From NCBI GenBank assembly GCA_028565635.1, contig JAOXYB010028734.1:1-15190 (forward strand): 15,190 nt of DNA, given 5' to 3'. Position 1 is the stretch's first letter; each line of letters starts with the position of its first letter. The notes under the pieces are model-generated. The model had not been told where the DNA came from. It did not search any database and was given only the letters and a program-made list of their open reading frames with translations. The DNA is from Phoronis ovalis. Its lineage: Eukaryota; Phoronida; Phoronidae. A program made the translations under genes and the position numbers. Below, one piece after another: positions 1 to 8,200 of this stretch.

Positions 1-1132
1 TATAAAATACACACCGAGTACATCAAAGCAGAAAGCTGGTCATTGCTGTATCCAGATCATCGATGTAATTGCATGACGTCCAAAATATACTTGTCACCAT
101 AGTAACCGAGAATGTTAACTTTACATCTCAATGGTATCAAAGCTTCTAAATCTTTACGTACCTTGCAATCCGCTCTTTAAGACATTACCTTTATTAGAAT
201 AATCTATTAAAATTAATAAACATGGTAATTTGTTACTTTCACTCTTTTGTACCAAGATGACATGACAAAATACATCATTATTTTTCACTAATTGGATATG
301 TTGCATGCAGATAATTACCGTTTTAACCCAACAAGAATAGTTTCAATTTAGAGCTCCTTGACAGAGCACGCAGTGACTGCACCGAGCGTACTTAGTTTTG
401 AAAAAAGACTAGATAAGTTCTGGAAAGATCTTTAATGAGCTGTCAGCTAGAATAAAAACGATATAATGTAAATGTAATGATCGAGGTGGATACAGAGGTT
501 TATATAGCCCTGCATCCAGAATTTATCCATACGGATCCATACAGAATTAAAAACTGCATGTCTTCTTAACAGTGTTGGTAGGGCTGTTTTATTTCTTATT
601 TTTATAGTATATGCTTGTTCCACACTAAACTACTTAATAAAACGCTTTAATATATTCATTATAGAGGGGTCCAAGAATGTTTTTATTTCTAAGTTAAAAA
701 AGTTGAGAAATATATATAATTTTCCAAGGGCCAGTTAAAGGTTTCCTCCATGGAAATAAACATTGTGCGCGCTGTGAAAGTAACACATTGTTGATTTAAT
801 AGAAGACGTGATCTTCACACTCGCGTTTTTTTATTAATCGCTTTAATAATTCACAAAACTAATTAATTGAATACATAAAATCTCATTCAACTTTGTTGTT
901 ATGACAACTAGGAAATGACAAAAGCACATATAATCCTTAGTCATATTAATTATTGCTATCCCAACATTTTTACAGATGATCGAGTTGACATATCACCTAG
1001 ATCACCTTAAGCTAAACTATTGACTATAAAGATCTATAAAGAAGAGCCAGCTCTTTGTGAAGTCTAAATTGTGGTTTAAACAGAAACTTTGACTTTTAAA
1101 GAGATTGTTCTCTCCAGTTCTCTGCGCTGATC
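1..1132. other. Upstream non-coding stretch
   Basis: AT-rich sequence with no open frame or splice-bounded exon that I can support on either strand. The last ~110 bases are the likely 5' flank and 5' UTR of the aldo-keto reductase gene. A small direct duplication (ATCCATAC twice near 525-541) is the only local repeat noticed. Confidence 0.6.
1025..1040 (+). promoter_or_regulatory. Possible TATA box (two TATAAA)
   Basis: TATAAA occurs at 1025-1030 and again at 1035-1040, about 95-108 bases before the start codon of the aldo-keto reductase. The spacing would allow a short 5' UTR. In AT-rich DNA this motif is cheap, so the call rests on position only. Confidence 0.3.
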
Positions 1133-2212
1133 ATGGGTGTATGCAGTAGTATTTATAAGAATGATGTACGTTTGGATAGTACAAACATGAGCCATTTCAA
1201 CCGCACATCTTTTACGCAAGTTGGAACCGGGCTAGACGCTGTTTTACCAGCAAACTGCACAAGTGTTACACCAACTCTTCTGCTGAGTAGTGGATATGCC
1301 ATACCGATGATTGGTTTGGGTGTAAACACAAATCCCACCATTACAGAAGAAACTGTTAAAAAAGCAATAAAACTTGGATACAGGCATCTTGATTGTGCTT
1401 GGGTTTTTAAAAATGAAAAAGAAGTTGGCAGTGCTATACACGAGTCTATAGTAGATGGTTATATAAAGAATCGGGAAGAACTCTTCATTACTAGTAAATT
1501 GTGGCTGACTTTTTTCAGACCATGCAAGATAAGAACTGCTTTACGGCAAACTTTGAGGTCTTTAAGGACTAGTTACTTGGATCTATACATTCTCCATGCT
1601 CCAACTCCTCTTAGAGAAGATAATGGAATCTTTCCACGGCATAGAACAGGCCAGTTTCTTTTCTCCGGCTATGGCTACTTAGAAGCATATAGGACATTAG
1701 AAGAATTAGTTTATGTGGGATTTATTAGATCTCTCGGTTTGTGTAACTTTAATAGTAAGCAAATTGAAAACGTTTGGAATAATGCGAGAATAAAGCCAGC
1801 AGTTCTGCAATTAGAGAGTCACCCATACTTCACGCAGGAACCACTGATAAACGTTTGCAAGCAGAAAAATATTGCAGTAGTAGCATGCACGCCTACAGCC
1901 ATGTATCCCGATGAAATAAACGGCGGACAGCTGGGTAACTTGGATTTTACTAAAGATTCCGTGGTTTTGCGAATTGCAACTAATTATTGCAAAACTCCTG
2001 AACAGATTATATTGAGATTTAATATCCAGAGAAATATTGTATGTATTCCTCAGGCTGTATCAACACCACCTGAAAAAAATTTAAAAGTGTTCGATTTTGA
2101 ATTGGAGTCACAAGATATGACATCACTTATAAATTTAACTAGTAACTTAAGAATATGCACAATGTCTTGCCTAAAAAACCACGAAAATTATCCATTTCAA
2201 GATCATTACTAA
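1133..2212 (+). CDS. Aldo-keto reductase-like protein, probable pseudoenzyme
   Basis: Uninterrupted single-exon frame of 359 aa. The start has A at -3 and G at +4, and an in-frame TAA at 1097-1099 excludes an earlier start. Residues 1-46 are an extension; the (beta/alpha)8 aldo-keto reductase domain runs from about 47 to the end. Family signature 1 is clear (GYRHLDCA, 82-89), signature 2 is present as GLCNF (202-206), and the C-terminus ends in a family-like HENYPFQDHY. Active enzymes of this family are NADPH-dependent carbonyl reductases using an Asp-Tyr-Lys-His tetrad. Here Asp87, Lys122 and His155 are kept but the Tyr position is Phe92. The loop binding the NADP 2'-phosphate (IPKS....R) reads IPQAVSTPPEKN, one residue short and without Lys, Ser or Arg. 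The Tyr that stacks on nicotinamide is Cys252. The fold call is firm; loss of activity is inferred. The lack of introns suggests a retrocopy. Confidence 0.93.
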   Translation: MGVCSSIYKNDVRLDSTNMSHFNRTSFTQVGTGLDAVLPANCTSVTPTLLLSSGYAIPMIGLGVNTNPTITEETVKKAIKLGYRHLDCAWVFKNEKEVGSAIHESIVDGYIKNREELFITSKLWLTFFRPCKIRTALRQTLRSLRTSYLDLYILHAPTPLREDNGIFPRHRTGQFLFSGYGYLEAYRTLEELVYVGFIRSLGLCNFNSKQIENVWNNARIKPAVLQLESHPYFTQEPLINVCKQKNIAVVACTPTAMYPDEINGGQLGNLDFTKDSVVLRIATNYCKTPEQIILRFNIQRNIVCIPQAVSTPPEKNLKVFDFELESQDMTSLINLTSNLRICTMSCLKNHENYPFQDHY

Positions 2213-2361
2213 CTAGATATGGAGAACATTTTAATAATGCCGTATAATAACACTTTTTGCCGGCTCTGATTGACAGATTTTTAGTAAGAAAACCTTACGC
2301 TGCATGTATATGTAATATCACTTTTATTTATTTCAAAAATTCAGTCAGGCATTTTGCCAGT

Positions 2362-2448
2362 CTGAATAAATCCATCCGTTAGTGCTACATACCTTCTCAA
2401 AGCTCTTCTTTGAGAAGGTACGTAGCACTAACGGAGGGATTTATTCAG
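2362..2448. repeat. Near-perfect inverted repeat, 41-bp arms
   Basis: The left arm 2362-2402 and right arm 2408-2448 are reverse complements at 39 of 41 positions around a 5-base loop (CTCTT). The left arm contains AATAAA at 2365-2370, which could serve as poly(A) signal for the upstream reductase. A third, diverged copy of the arm lies at 2816-2851. Such an arrangement fits ends of a small terminal-inverted-repeat element, or a foldback element; no target-site duplication was clear. Confidence 0.85.
2365..2370 (+). terminator. Candidate poly(A) signal AATAAA
   Basis: First AATAAA downstream of the reductase stop codon (about 153 bases after it). It lies inside the left arm of the inverted repeat, so if used, the gene's 3' end is supplied by the repeat. 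Position is the only evidence. Confidence 0.35.
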
Positions 2449-2461
2449 CCTGGCATTTTGC

Positions 2462-2515
2462 AAGCCTCCTGTCACCAAATCTTAAAAGATTTTGTAGTTA
2501 TATAACAGGAGGCTT
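2462..2515. repeat. Nested hairpin
   Basis: AAGCCTCCTGT (2462-2472) pairs perfectly with ACAGGAGGCTT (2505-2515). Inside it, AAATCTT (2477-2483) pairs with AAGATTT (2486-2492). It sits within the possible MITE and may be its internal structure. Confidence 0.6.
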
Positions 2516-2815
2516 AATTTTACAAGGCATTGCTACTAGTACTGCTGCTATAATTCACAGACTACTAGAATGTTAGGGCGTTATATCTGAGAAAGGCATA
2601 AATAGCATAGTTTGCTTTAAAATACAAAGTTGTGAAGTATTTTGATTACTGTTCAAGCACAGAAAGGTGTTACATTGAAAGTACTAGCTCAACACCACTC
2701 AGTGGTAGCTAAGTGTATTTCATGTCGCTCATTCTTCACATTCGTAGAGAGACCGACATAAGTACTTTAACTGGGAGAAAAATGACAATTTTATCAAAGC
2801 ATAACTAGCTGCAGT

Positions 2816-2851
2816 TTGAATAAATCCATCCGTTAGTGTTCCGTACCTTCT
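2816..2851 (+). repeat. Third copy of the hairpin arm
   Basis: Matches the left arm at 2362-2397 in about 32 of 36 positions and has the same orientation. Relative to the right arm at 2413-2448 it is inverted, which is the basis for proposing a terminal-inverted-repeat element. Confidence 0.7.
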
Positions 2852-3086
2852 GTGTACATGCATATTAACTTAATAATAAAAATATTGTATGTTACATTCT
2901 ATACGTATATTAATTAAAGTGCCTGAACAGCTCAACGTTTTTTGCATCCCAATGTGTAAATGAAGTCCTCTCTACGAAATTATCAGTGATGATATCCAAA
3001 GAAAATAACAGGTGTAGGCAACAAAGGTCAACAGGTACACAGCTACTATAATCAGGCGTTTGCTCGTACTTGACGTGTCAGCAAAT

Positions 3087-3129
3087 ATGGTTGCTTTTAG
3101 TTTATTATTTTACCAGCTCCTCTCTGTAG
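3087..3129 (+). CDS. Protease exon 1: signal peptide
   Basis: Encodes [14 protein letters not shown] plus the first base of an Ala codon. It is hydrophobic from residue 3. The start codon has A at -3 and G at +4. The donor is GTAGGA at 3130 (phase 1), matching the phase of the next exon. Cleavage is likely near Ala15-Tyr16. There is no homology at this length; support is the phase match, hydrophobicity and Kozak context. Confidence 0.75.
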
Positions 3130-6100
3130 GTAGGAAAACGTTTTGTACAACTTTGCGAGTTGTCTGCATGATTCATTGTATCCTGTGTAACTATTTAGAT
3201 GTACAAGATGTACATCTCAGAACTGATACATAATCAAGACTATTGTAGCTATTATTAGAACTATAGTTCGATTTTTTTTATCATGTTTTGGTACTCCAAA
3301 ATAAAAGGTGAAGCTGCCTCTAAATGTTTGTAAAGTACAACTGTCGCAAATACTATTTGTAATTTATTTTGTTAAAACTGTTGTCACAGTCTGACAATTA
3401 CAAGGCCACTATTAAACACGAGTATAAAGCAAACATGTTCACTTTTACATTGTTACTGACATCCTAATAATAAAGCACAGCTACACTGTTGTGGGGTTAC
3501 GTTCTTCAGGAAAACAGGTAATACGTAATGAATTCATTTTATTTCTGTTATAATATAGCTTATGGATGTGGTGTGTCTGTTACATCACCAATATTAAAAG
3601 CAAATCGTGTAGTTGGAGGGCAACCAGCTGTTTCTCACAGTTGGCCGTGGATGGTAAGCATTGTGCCGGAGAGAAAATCTTAACTAAATTTCTAAAGGAA
3701 TAAAAACATATTCACTGACTCCTTGCTAGAAAATTATATGTTTGACAAGAGCTTAAAACGTGTGGTATAATATAATTATATATATTTTTAAATTTTTTAA
3801 TAATTAATAATTGCTAGACATGCTCCTCTAAAATGCACTGTTAGTGACACGTGCCAAACCAAAGAATGTATAGATAACAGACACTTTATTAACAAGGTTT
3901 ATTTCTATAGGTAGGCATTTACAGGAATGGCGTTCACTGGTGTGGGGGCACTTTAGTAGATGACCGTTGGGTTGTAACTGCCGCTCACTGTGTAGACGGG
4001 TAAGGTATTAATTGGAAAATACAGTTTTTACAGCCTTCTAACATGTGTTTCAGTGCTTCTATAACTGTCAAGCTTTATGGATGATACATGTTATATTGCC
4101 TCGAAACACCCGGTGCATCAGTTAATCGTTTTTCCATAATGTATAAAGAATCGAATTTTTGCGATAACGAGAAAAAACGAAAAAAGAAATGCCCACTAAA
4201 ACATATACAATAGAGTGAAAACCGGATGGTGTCCCACGAAGTAGTACATTTCGATTTTTTGCAATACACGGTTTCTCACAAAAAAATTGTAAGAAGTTGT
4301 ATTTTATTAGGACGTTCATTTTAAAAAATGTACACAAATCATTAATATGTTTTAAATGTTCATTTTCATAATTAAGTTTTTTAATATAATTTTTTAAATA
4401 TAGAAAGAATTCTCAGTGAGAAAAAATATAATAAACGTAAATTATATGAATATGTTCTTGCTATTAGCAGTTTTAATGATATTCCTGTTCGCCGCTTCTT
4501 ACCACGGGATTGTTTAAATCCTTCCTCGTAGTTTTTCCTTCTCGTGTAATTTTAAAATAAAATCGGTGATGTTTTTTTGCATCCGCGGATACTGACTGCT
4601 TTGTACAAAACCACGTTATGAGAGGGTTCCCTTCTAGGATGCATCTCGGGTAATTTGCCCTGACTGAGAAATAAAAGGGTTCTTTACCTGGATATAGTAT
4701 AGGTCAGTATAATTCGTGTGCAAATGAGGACAGTGCCTATCATATGTCAAACTCCCATGCAGCTCTGTGCAGCGACATCTGACAAGAATACTTTGTTCAA
4801 TATTAAGCTGTCACTCAATAGTTATGGTATTTTTTGTGAGAAACTGTGTGTTGCAAAAAATCGAAATATACTATATCATATTAAGTCACCATTCAGTTTT
4901 CACTATCTTATATGTGTTTTTGTGGACATTTCTGTTTTCTTTAAGTTATCGACAAGAATTATTCGATTCTTTATACATTATGGAACAAAGAGTGGCTGCG
5001 TTTCTTATCAGTATACATGTGACATGCATTAAGTTTAATTTAGCTCACAGATTTACATAATGATATGAATAGGTCTTTTTGTGATAAGTTTTCTTTTTTC
5101 ATGAGTTTTCATTAAACTAAACAAACTATAATAACACCTTGCCAATATCCACAGAGCATGAAAGCGGTTTAGAAACTCCGAATGAATAAGGATAGCCAAT
5201 GCCTATGTTTCAGACACGAACGAAAACGTGCAATTTCACCAGAGAACCCTAGTTTATTTACTGCCGTCCTTGGAGACCACGAACGTAGGAAACAAGAGGG
5301 AACTGAGCAGATAAAGAAAGTTAAAAGGATTGTCGTTCATCCAACATATCACTACCGCAGTTCTGAAAAATATGACATAGCTATGATAGAGCTACTTGAA
5401 CCTGTAACACACAACGCCTACGTCCAGCCAGCATGTTATGTGACTCCCAACTATCCTTACCAAGCTTCAAAACAGTGTGTGATATTGGGATGGGGTGATA
5501 CACTAAAATGTTTGTGAATTTAATTTTCTCAATATTCTTCATTTATTAATATTTAGGGCGGATTGTGTTTTGAAATTAAATTTTTGTGCCATCATACTTG
5601 TAATGCAAATTGTCCTTTATATTTTCTAATTTAATTTCATCCCATACTTATCATATCGCCTGTTGGTTTTATTGGTTATAGACTTTTACTGGGCATGCAT
5701 AACATCTAGCGTTGCATATGAGTAGACACCGGAATAAATTTCACCATAGCCTTTAATGTATTTTTCACCACATTCACACGTTCATATTTCTCTAACGGTG
5801 CATCCATTGGCTCTTTGGCAATTAGTGACTCAAAATACAATTTGACAGTAAAAACTATCCATCAAAAAAAATCTGTATCCAACTTCCTATCGCAGCCGCC
5901 TTGTTTATCCCAATCCTGTCAGTAGATGCCGCTTCCACCAGTTAAAGTAAAATATTATATAAATTTCAATTTAAAATTCATTAATGACCCTCAATTTTGG
6001 TAATTTCCGATCCATGAAGTGCCCAATTTATCCAAAAAAACAGCCATTTTTGATGACAAATGTCAACACACAGGATATTTTTTTAAAATGTAAGTCCAAC

Positions 6101-8200
6101 CTTAAACACTGACCTCTGCATGGGAGAAAAATACTAGCTTTTACTCAAAAAAGACATATACATGACTGTCTAACTATCGACTACAATCCTCATTCACGCG
6201 TCTTTTTCTTTACTTACGAAAACCCCTTCCCCTATGTTCTCACCAAAGTTCCTCCTACCCAGACCGCTATTTCTAAAAGCACGGATTGACTTCCGGGCAC
6301 ACGAACAATTTAGCTACTATAATTATATTTCAAGAAATTGTTCGTTAATCCAAAAATCTATCCATATTCCTTGCACTTTACGCGAGTATACCGAGGAAAT
6401 AACTGTTCCTGCCGACGGTTCGTATATACACGAGAGTTAGGCAGGCCCCAGAAATACGAAGAATAATTTTTTTAATCTTATATAGCCACCGATTCAGACT
6501 TGGTTTTGCGCCAGGCAGTGGTGCCCTTGATATCCAGCAAGTTGTGTGGCTCCTTTAGCTATTACGGATCTGAGTATTTGTCTTCCATTATGGTGTGTGC
6601 TGGTTATGCCAAAGGAGGCGTCGATGGCTGTCAGGTATAAAAAGTTATTCTGTGTTATATTAATTCTTATAACGAACTAGCAATACATTCATACAATAAC
6701 GTGGTTTGCTCGTGTATGTAAATAACGGTCTAAATATGTGTATCTAATGAAAACTTTGCTAGTTTGATAAAAGGTAACTCGGTTGGGAGCAATCAGATTT
6801 AAAGTGGATACGAGTGCTCGTTACCAATAAATTAAAATCCGTGAAAACGAGAGGGAGTCTTTTTGAGGACTTAACGCGTGAAGGGAATTTGCAGTTTTGA
6901 GCAAAAAGGGTTAGATTTTCGACCCTGGTCTTACTTAGGTTCAATTTAACGCGATAAAAGTCTTGCTAAAGGAGTATTTTTAAAATGATCATATGCAGTA
7001 CAGTGTGGGTTTTAGGAGCGGAATTTGTTTTCTTTTATTTTAGTATTGGATAGGGTACTATTTTTTAGGGCGGAACGTTGTTTAAGTTTGCATTTCCATG
7101 CCTCTGGGCCACTTGTTGCTTAGAGTCTTTTTTCGGACCATTTATGATCGTGGGTACCCACTTTATACCTCTGAATGATCATTTGGAGGTACTAATACGT
7201 AGTTGACCGTTATTAATTTTGTAATTTTAGAGAGATAGTGGCGGCCCTCTTTTATGTGAAGTAAATGGGAAGTGGCACCTAGCAGGTGAGTCAAGAGATG
7301 TGCTACATGTCTATGTGCTGCACATACACTAGAAAAAAGCTTTTTTCATAAATCCTTTCGGTTATAACGAGGTGACATCGACCTAATCCAATTCCAGGTT
7401 TCAATTCAATAACTTCTGAAGGCTTTTTAATTCGTGATATGAACGTAAAAAACTAAACAAGTCCATCAGAAATCATTGTTTTACTTAATTAACTAATATG
7501 TTGTCATTAGCATTAGAGTGTTCTTAAAGAAATAATTTCCAAAAAGAATTAAGTTGGAAATTGGTACATTTGCCGCGTTATAGACAGCATGTTAACTTTT
7601 TTTGTAACATTCTTCAGTAATATTTCCATTGCAACTTTATTTCAAATCTATGGTAATTAATAAATGCATGTATTTATATGCACTCGTTTGCTCGATGTTA
7701 CTGTAAGTTGTATTGGTGACGTAACGGAAAGCTTCTATATCCCTCTTGATATTGTACGATAACTACTGGAACTTTTCTACCAGCTAGTATAACTTAAATA
7801 TCAGATTTGATAGCAGACGCAGTATTTTATTGATAGCGGGACCCCTTGAAACAGCCATTTGAATAGGACCCCTCTTCGAAAGGCACTGGTATCAACAGGC
7901 TAGGATTATGAGCACCATGCTCTGAATGCTTACTGTCTATTAGCATGTACTAAACAGTGTCAATGTTGTATGTTCCATTTGTTACACTTTTGACAATTAA
8001 ACCTCCACTAAAAAATAGAAGCAGTTGTTAGTTGAATCGGATACGGCGATAATACCAGCACTTTATATTTTAATACAATTGTAAAAAATGTTGTAGGTAT
8101 TTCTAGCTGGGGCTATGGCTGCGCTTTGAGATACAAACCAGGTGTTTATACTCGAGTCAGTGCCTTTAGTTCTTGGATTGATACTATACGAATGGGGTAA
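3087..8200 (+). CDS. Trypsin-like serine protease (S1A), 7 exons, secreted
   Basis: Model: join 3087-3129, 3559-3653, 3911-3999, 5214-5509, 6486-6634, 7231-7285, 8097-8200. Junction phases 1, 0, 2, 1, 0, 1 all agree, giving 831 nt, 276 aa. Residues 1-15 form a signal peptide, followed by a short propeptide with Cys18 and activation after Arg31 (R|VVGG). The catalytic triad is His72 (TAAHC), Asp130 (DIAM) and Ser227 (DSGGP). Asp221 (chymotrypsin 189), Gly248 (216) and Gly258 (226) predict cleavage after Lys/Arg. Ten cysteines fit five disulfides: 18-150, 57-73, 164-233, 195-212, 223-251. Oddities: residue 193, normally Gly in the oxyanion hole, is Arg225, and the 60-loop after Cys73 is about 12 residues longer than in chymotrypsin and basic (HERKR). 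The mature chain of 245 aa is ordinary. No CUB, kringle or other accessory domain is present. It acts outside the cell; digestive, immune or developmental roles cannot be separated from sequence. Confidence 0.93.
3559..3653 (+). CDS. Protease exon 2: propeptide and activation site
   Basis: Acceptor ...ATATAG ends at 3558; donor GTAAGC begins at 3654 (phase 0). It encodes Cys18, which should tether the propeptide to Cys150 in exon 4 as in chymotrypsinogen, then the activation sequence [10 protein letters not shown] and the SWPWM that opens the catalytic domain. Arg31 before VVGG means activation by a trypsin-like enzyme, possibly itself. Confidence 0.92.
3911..3999 (+). CDS. Protease exon 3: catalytic His
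   Basis: Acceptor TTATTTCTATAG, donor GTAAGG (phase 2). It encodes [20 protein letters not shown] with catalytic His72 and the Cys57-Cys73 disulfide (42-58). Confidence 0.96.
4080..4290 (-). repeat. Inverted repeat arm 1 in protease intron 3
   Basis: The reverse complement matches 4828-5035 over about 200 bases, with long exact runs such as TTCGATTCTTTATACATTATGG and a shared GTGAGAAAC...TGTTGCAAAAAATCGAAAT segment. Short open frames in the two arms resemble each other only because of this homology. Edges are approximate. Confidence 0.85.
4828..5035 (+). repeat. Inverted repeat arm 2 in protease intron 3
   Basis: Partner of arm 1, in the opposite orientation and about 540 bases away. The whole 4080-5035 block may be one transposon with long inverted ends, or two independent insertions of the same repeat. 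No transposase frame lies between the arms. Confidence 0.85.
5214..5509 (+). CDS. Protease exon 4: catalytic Asp, 60-loop
   Basis: Acceptor CTATGTTTCAG ends at 5213. The single A at 5214 completes the Gly codon begun by exon 3 (GG|A). It encodes the basic 60-loop, the strand FTAVLGDH, catalytic Asp130 (codon 5374-5376), Cys150, Cys164 and GWGDT. Two phase-1 donors are possible: GTGATA at 5495 or GTTTGT at 5510. I prefer the second because it keeps the conserved GWG and a normal-length autolysis loop ([18 protein letters not shown]). Neither donor is strong. Confidence 0.88.
5510..6485. other. Protease intron 4, nothing recognised
   Basis: About 976 bases without repeat homology to the rest of the window or any splice-bounded exon. 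A 68-codon open frame at 6234-6440 lies here but shows no family features and is treated as chance. Confidence 0.6.
6486..6634 (+). CDS. Protease exon 5: S1 pocket
   Basis: Acceptor TTTTTTTAATCTTATATAG, donor GTATAA after CAG (phase 0, the usual trypsin intron position just before residue 193). It encodes [11 protein letters not shown], Cys195, VCAGYAKGG and Asp221-Gly222-Cys223-Gln224, with Asp at the base of the S1 pocket. Confidence 0.95.
6774..7197 (+). repeat. Interspersed repeat copy A (plus), in intron 5
   Basis: Homologous to the reverse complement of 8755-9072. Shared blocks include GCAAAAAGG.TTAG, GGTCTT.CTTA.G.TCAATTT, ATAGGGTAC.ATTTTT and GGGTACCCA.TTTATAC. It fills most of intron 5 and ends about 30 bases before the exon 6 acceptor. 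No protein is encoded; probably a non-autonomous element. Confidence 0.8.
7231..7285 (+). CDS. Protease exon 6: catalytic Ser, Arg at 193
   Basis: Acceptor GTAATTTTAG ends at 7230 and donor GTGAGT starts at 7286 (phase 1). The first codon AGA gives Arg225, followed by DSGGPLLC with catalytic Ser227 (codon 7237-7239). In ordinary trypsins this exon opens with a Gly codon. Other AGs at 7231-7234 would break the frame, so Arg is not an artefact of acceptor choice. Confidence 0.95.
7292..8096. other. Protease intron 6, nothing recognised
   Basis: AT-rich intron. A weak internal duplication (GGACCCCTTGAAA and GGACCCCTCTTCGAAA at about 7839 and 7867) is the only structure seen. No open frame or repeat homologous to the rest of the window. 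Confidence 0.55.
8097..8200 (+). CDS. Protease exon 7: C-terminus
   Basis: Acceptor AAAATGTTGTAG; the first two bases complete a Gly codon. It encodes ISSWGYGCA with Gly248 and Cys251, KPGVYTRV, and the C-terminal helix [10 protein letters not shown] before TAA at 8198-8200. The stop codon overlaps an AATAAA at 8199-8204. Confidence 0.96.

Larger units (their letters stand above)
2413..2851. mobile_element. Possible MITE with 36-bp inverted ends
   Basis: The right arm of the hairpin (2413-2448) and the third arm copy (2816-2851) face each other and match at about 32 of 36 positions, both beginning AGAAGGTAC or close to it at the outer edge. This would bound an element of about 440 bp with no transposase. 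The interior has a hairpin (2462-2515) and a 64-codon open frame of no recognisable family. No target-site duplication is obvious, so the boundaries are tentative. Confidence 0.45.
2213..3086. other. Intergenic region with foldback repeats
   Basis: Separates the reductase from the protease gene. It carries the likely 3' UTR of the reductase, the paired-arm hairpin at 2362-2448, a second hairpin at 2462-2515 and a third arm copy at 2816-2851. A short AAAGTACT / AGTACTTT inverted pair lies near 2679 and 2759. The last ~200 bases must contain the protease promoter, but I see no convincing TATA element there. Confidence 0.6.

Noticed and set aside
1153-1441. Two minus-strand open frames inside the reductase
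   Set aside because: Antisense shadows of a clearly coding plus-strand frame.
2382-2576. 64-codon open frame across the hairpin
   Set aside because: Begins inside the repeat arm, and no homology is recognisable; more likely chance within a repeat.
4122-5060. Four short open frames (minus at 4075-4337, plus at 4718-5060) with mutually similar translations
   Set aside because: The similarity comes from the inverted repeat arms in intron 3; no family features.
5182-5517. A 111-codon open frame read as a stand-alone truncated protease gene
   Set aside because: It is exon 4 read through its flanking intron bases; the acceptor at 5213 and donor near 5510 fit the phases of the neighbouring exons exactly.
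6234-6440. 68-codon open frame in protease intron 4
   Set aside because: No motif, lies inside an intron of a complete gene.
6759-6944. Minus-strand open frame
   Set aside because: Lies in repeat copy A and reads antisense; no features.
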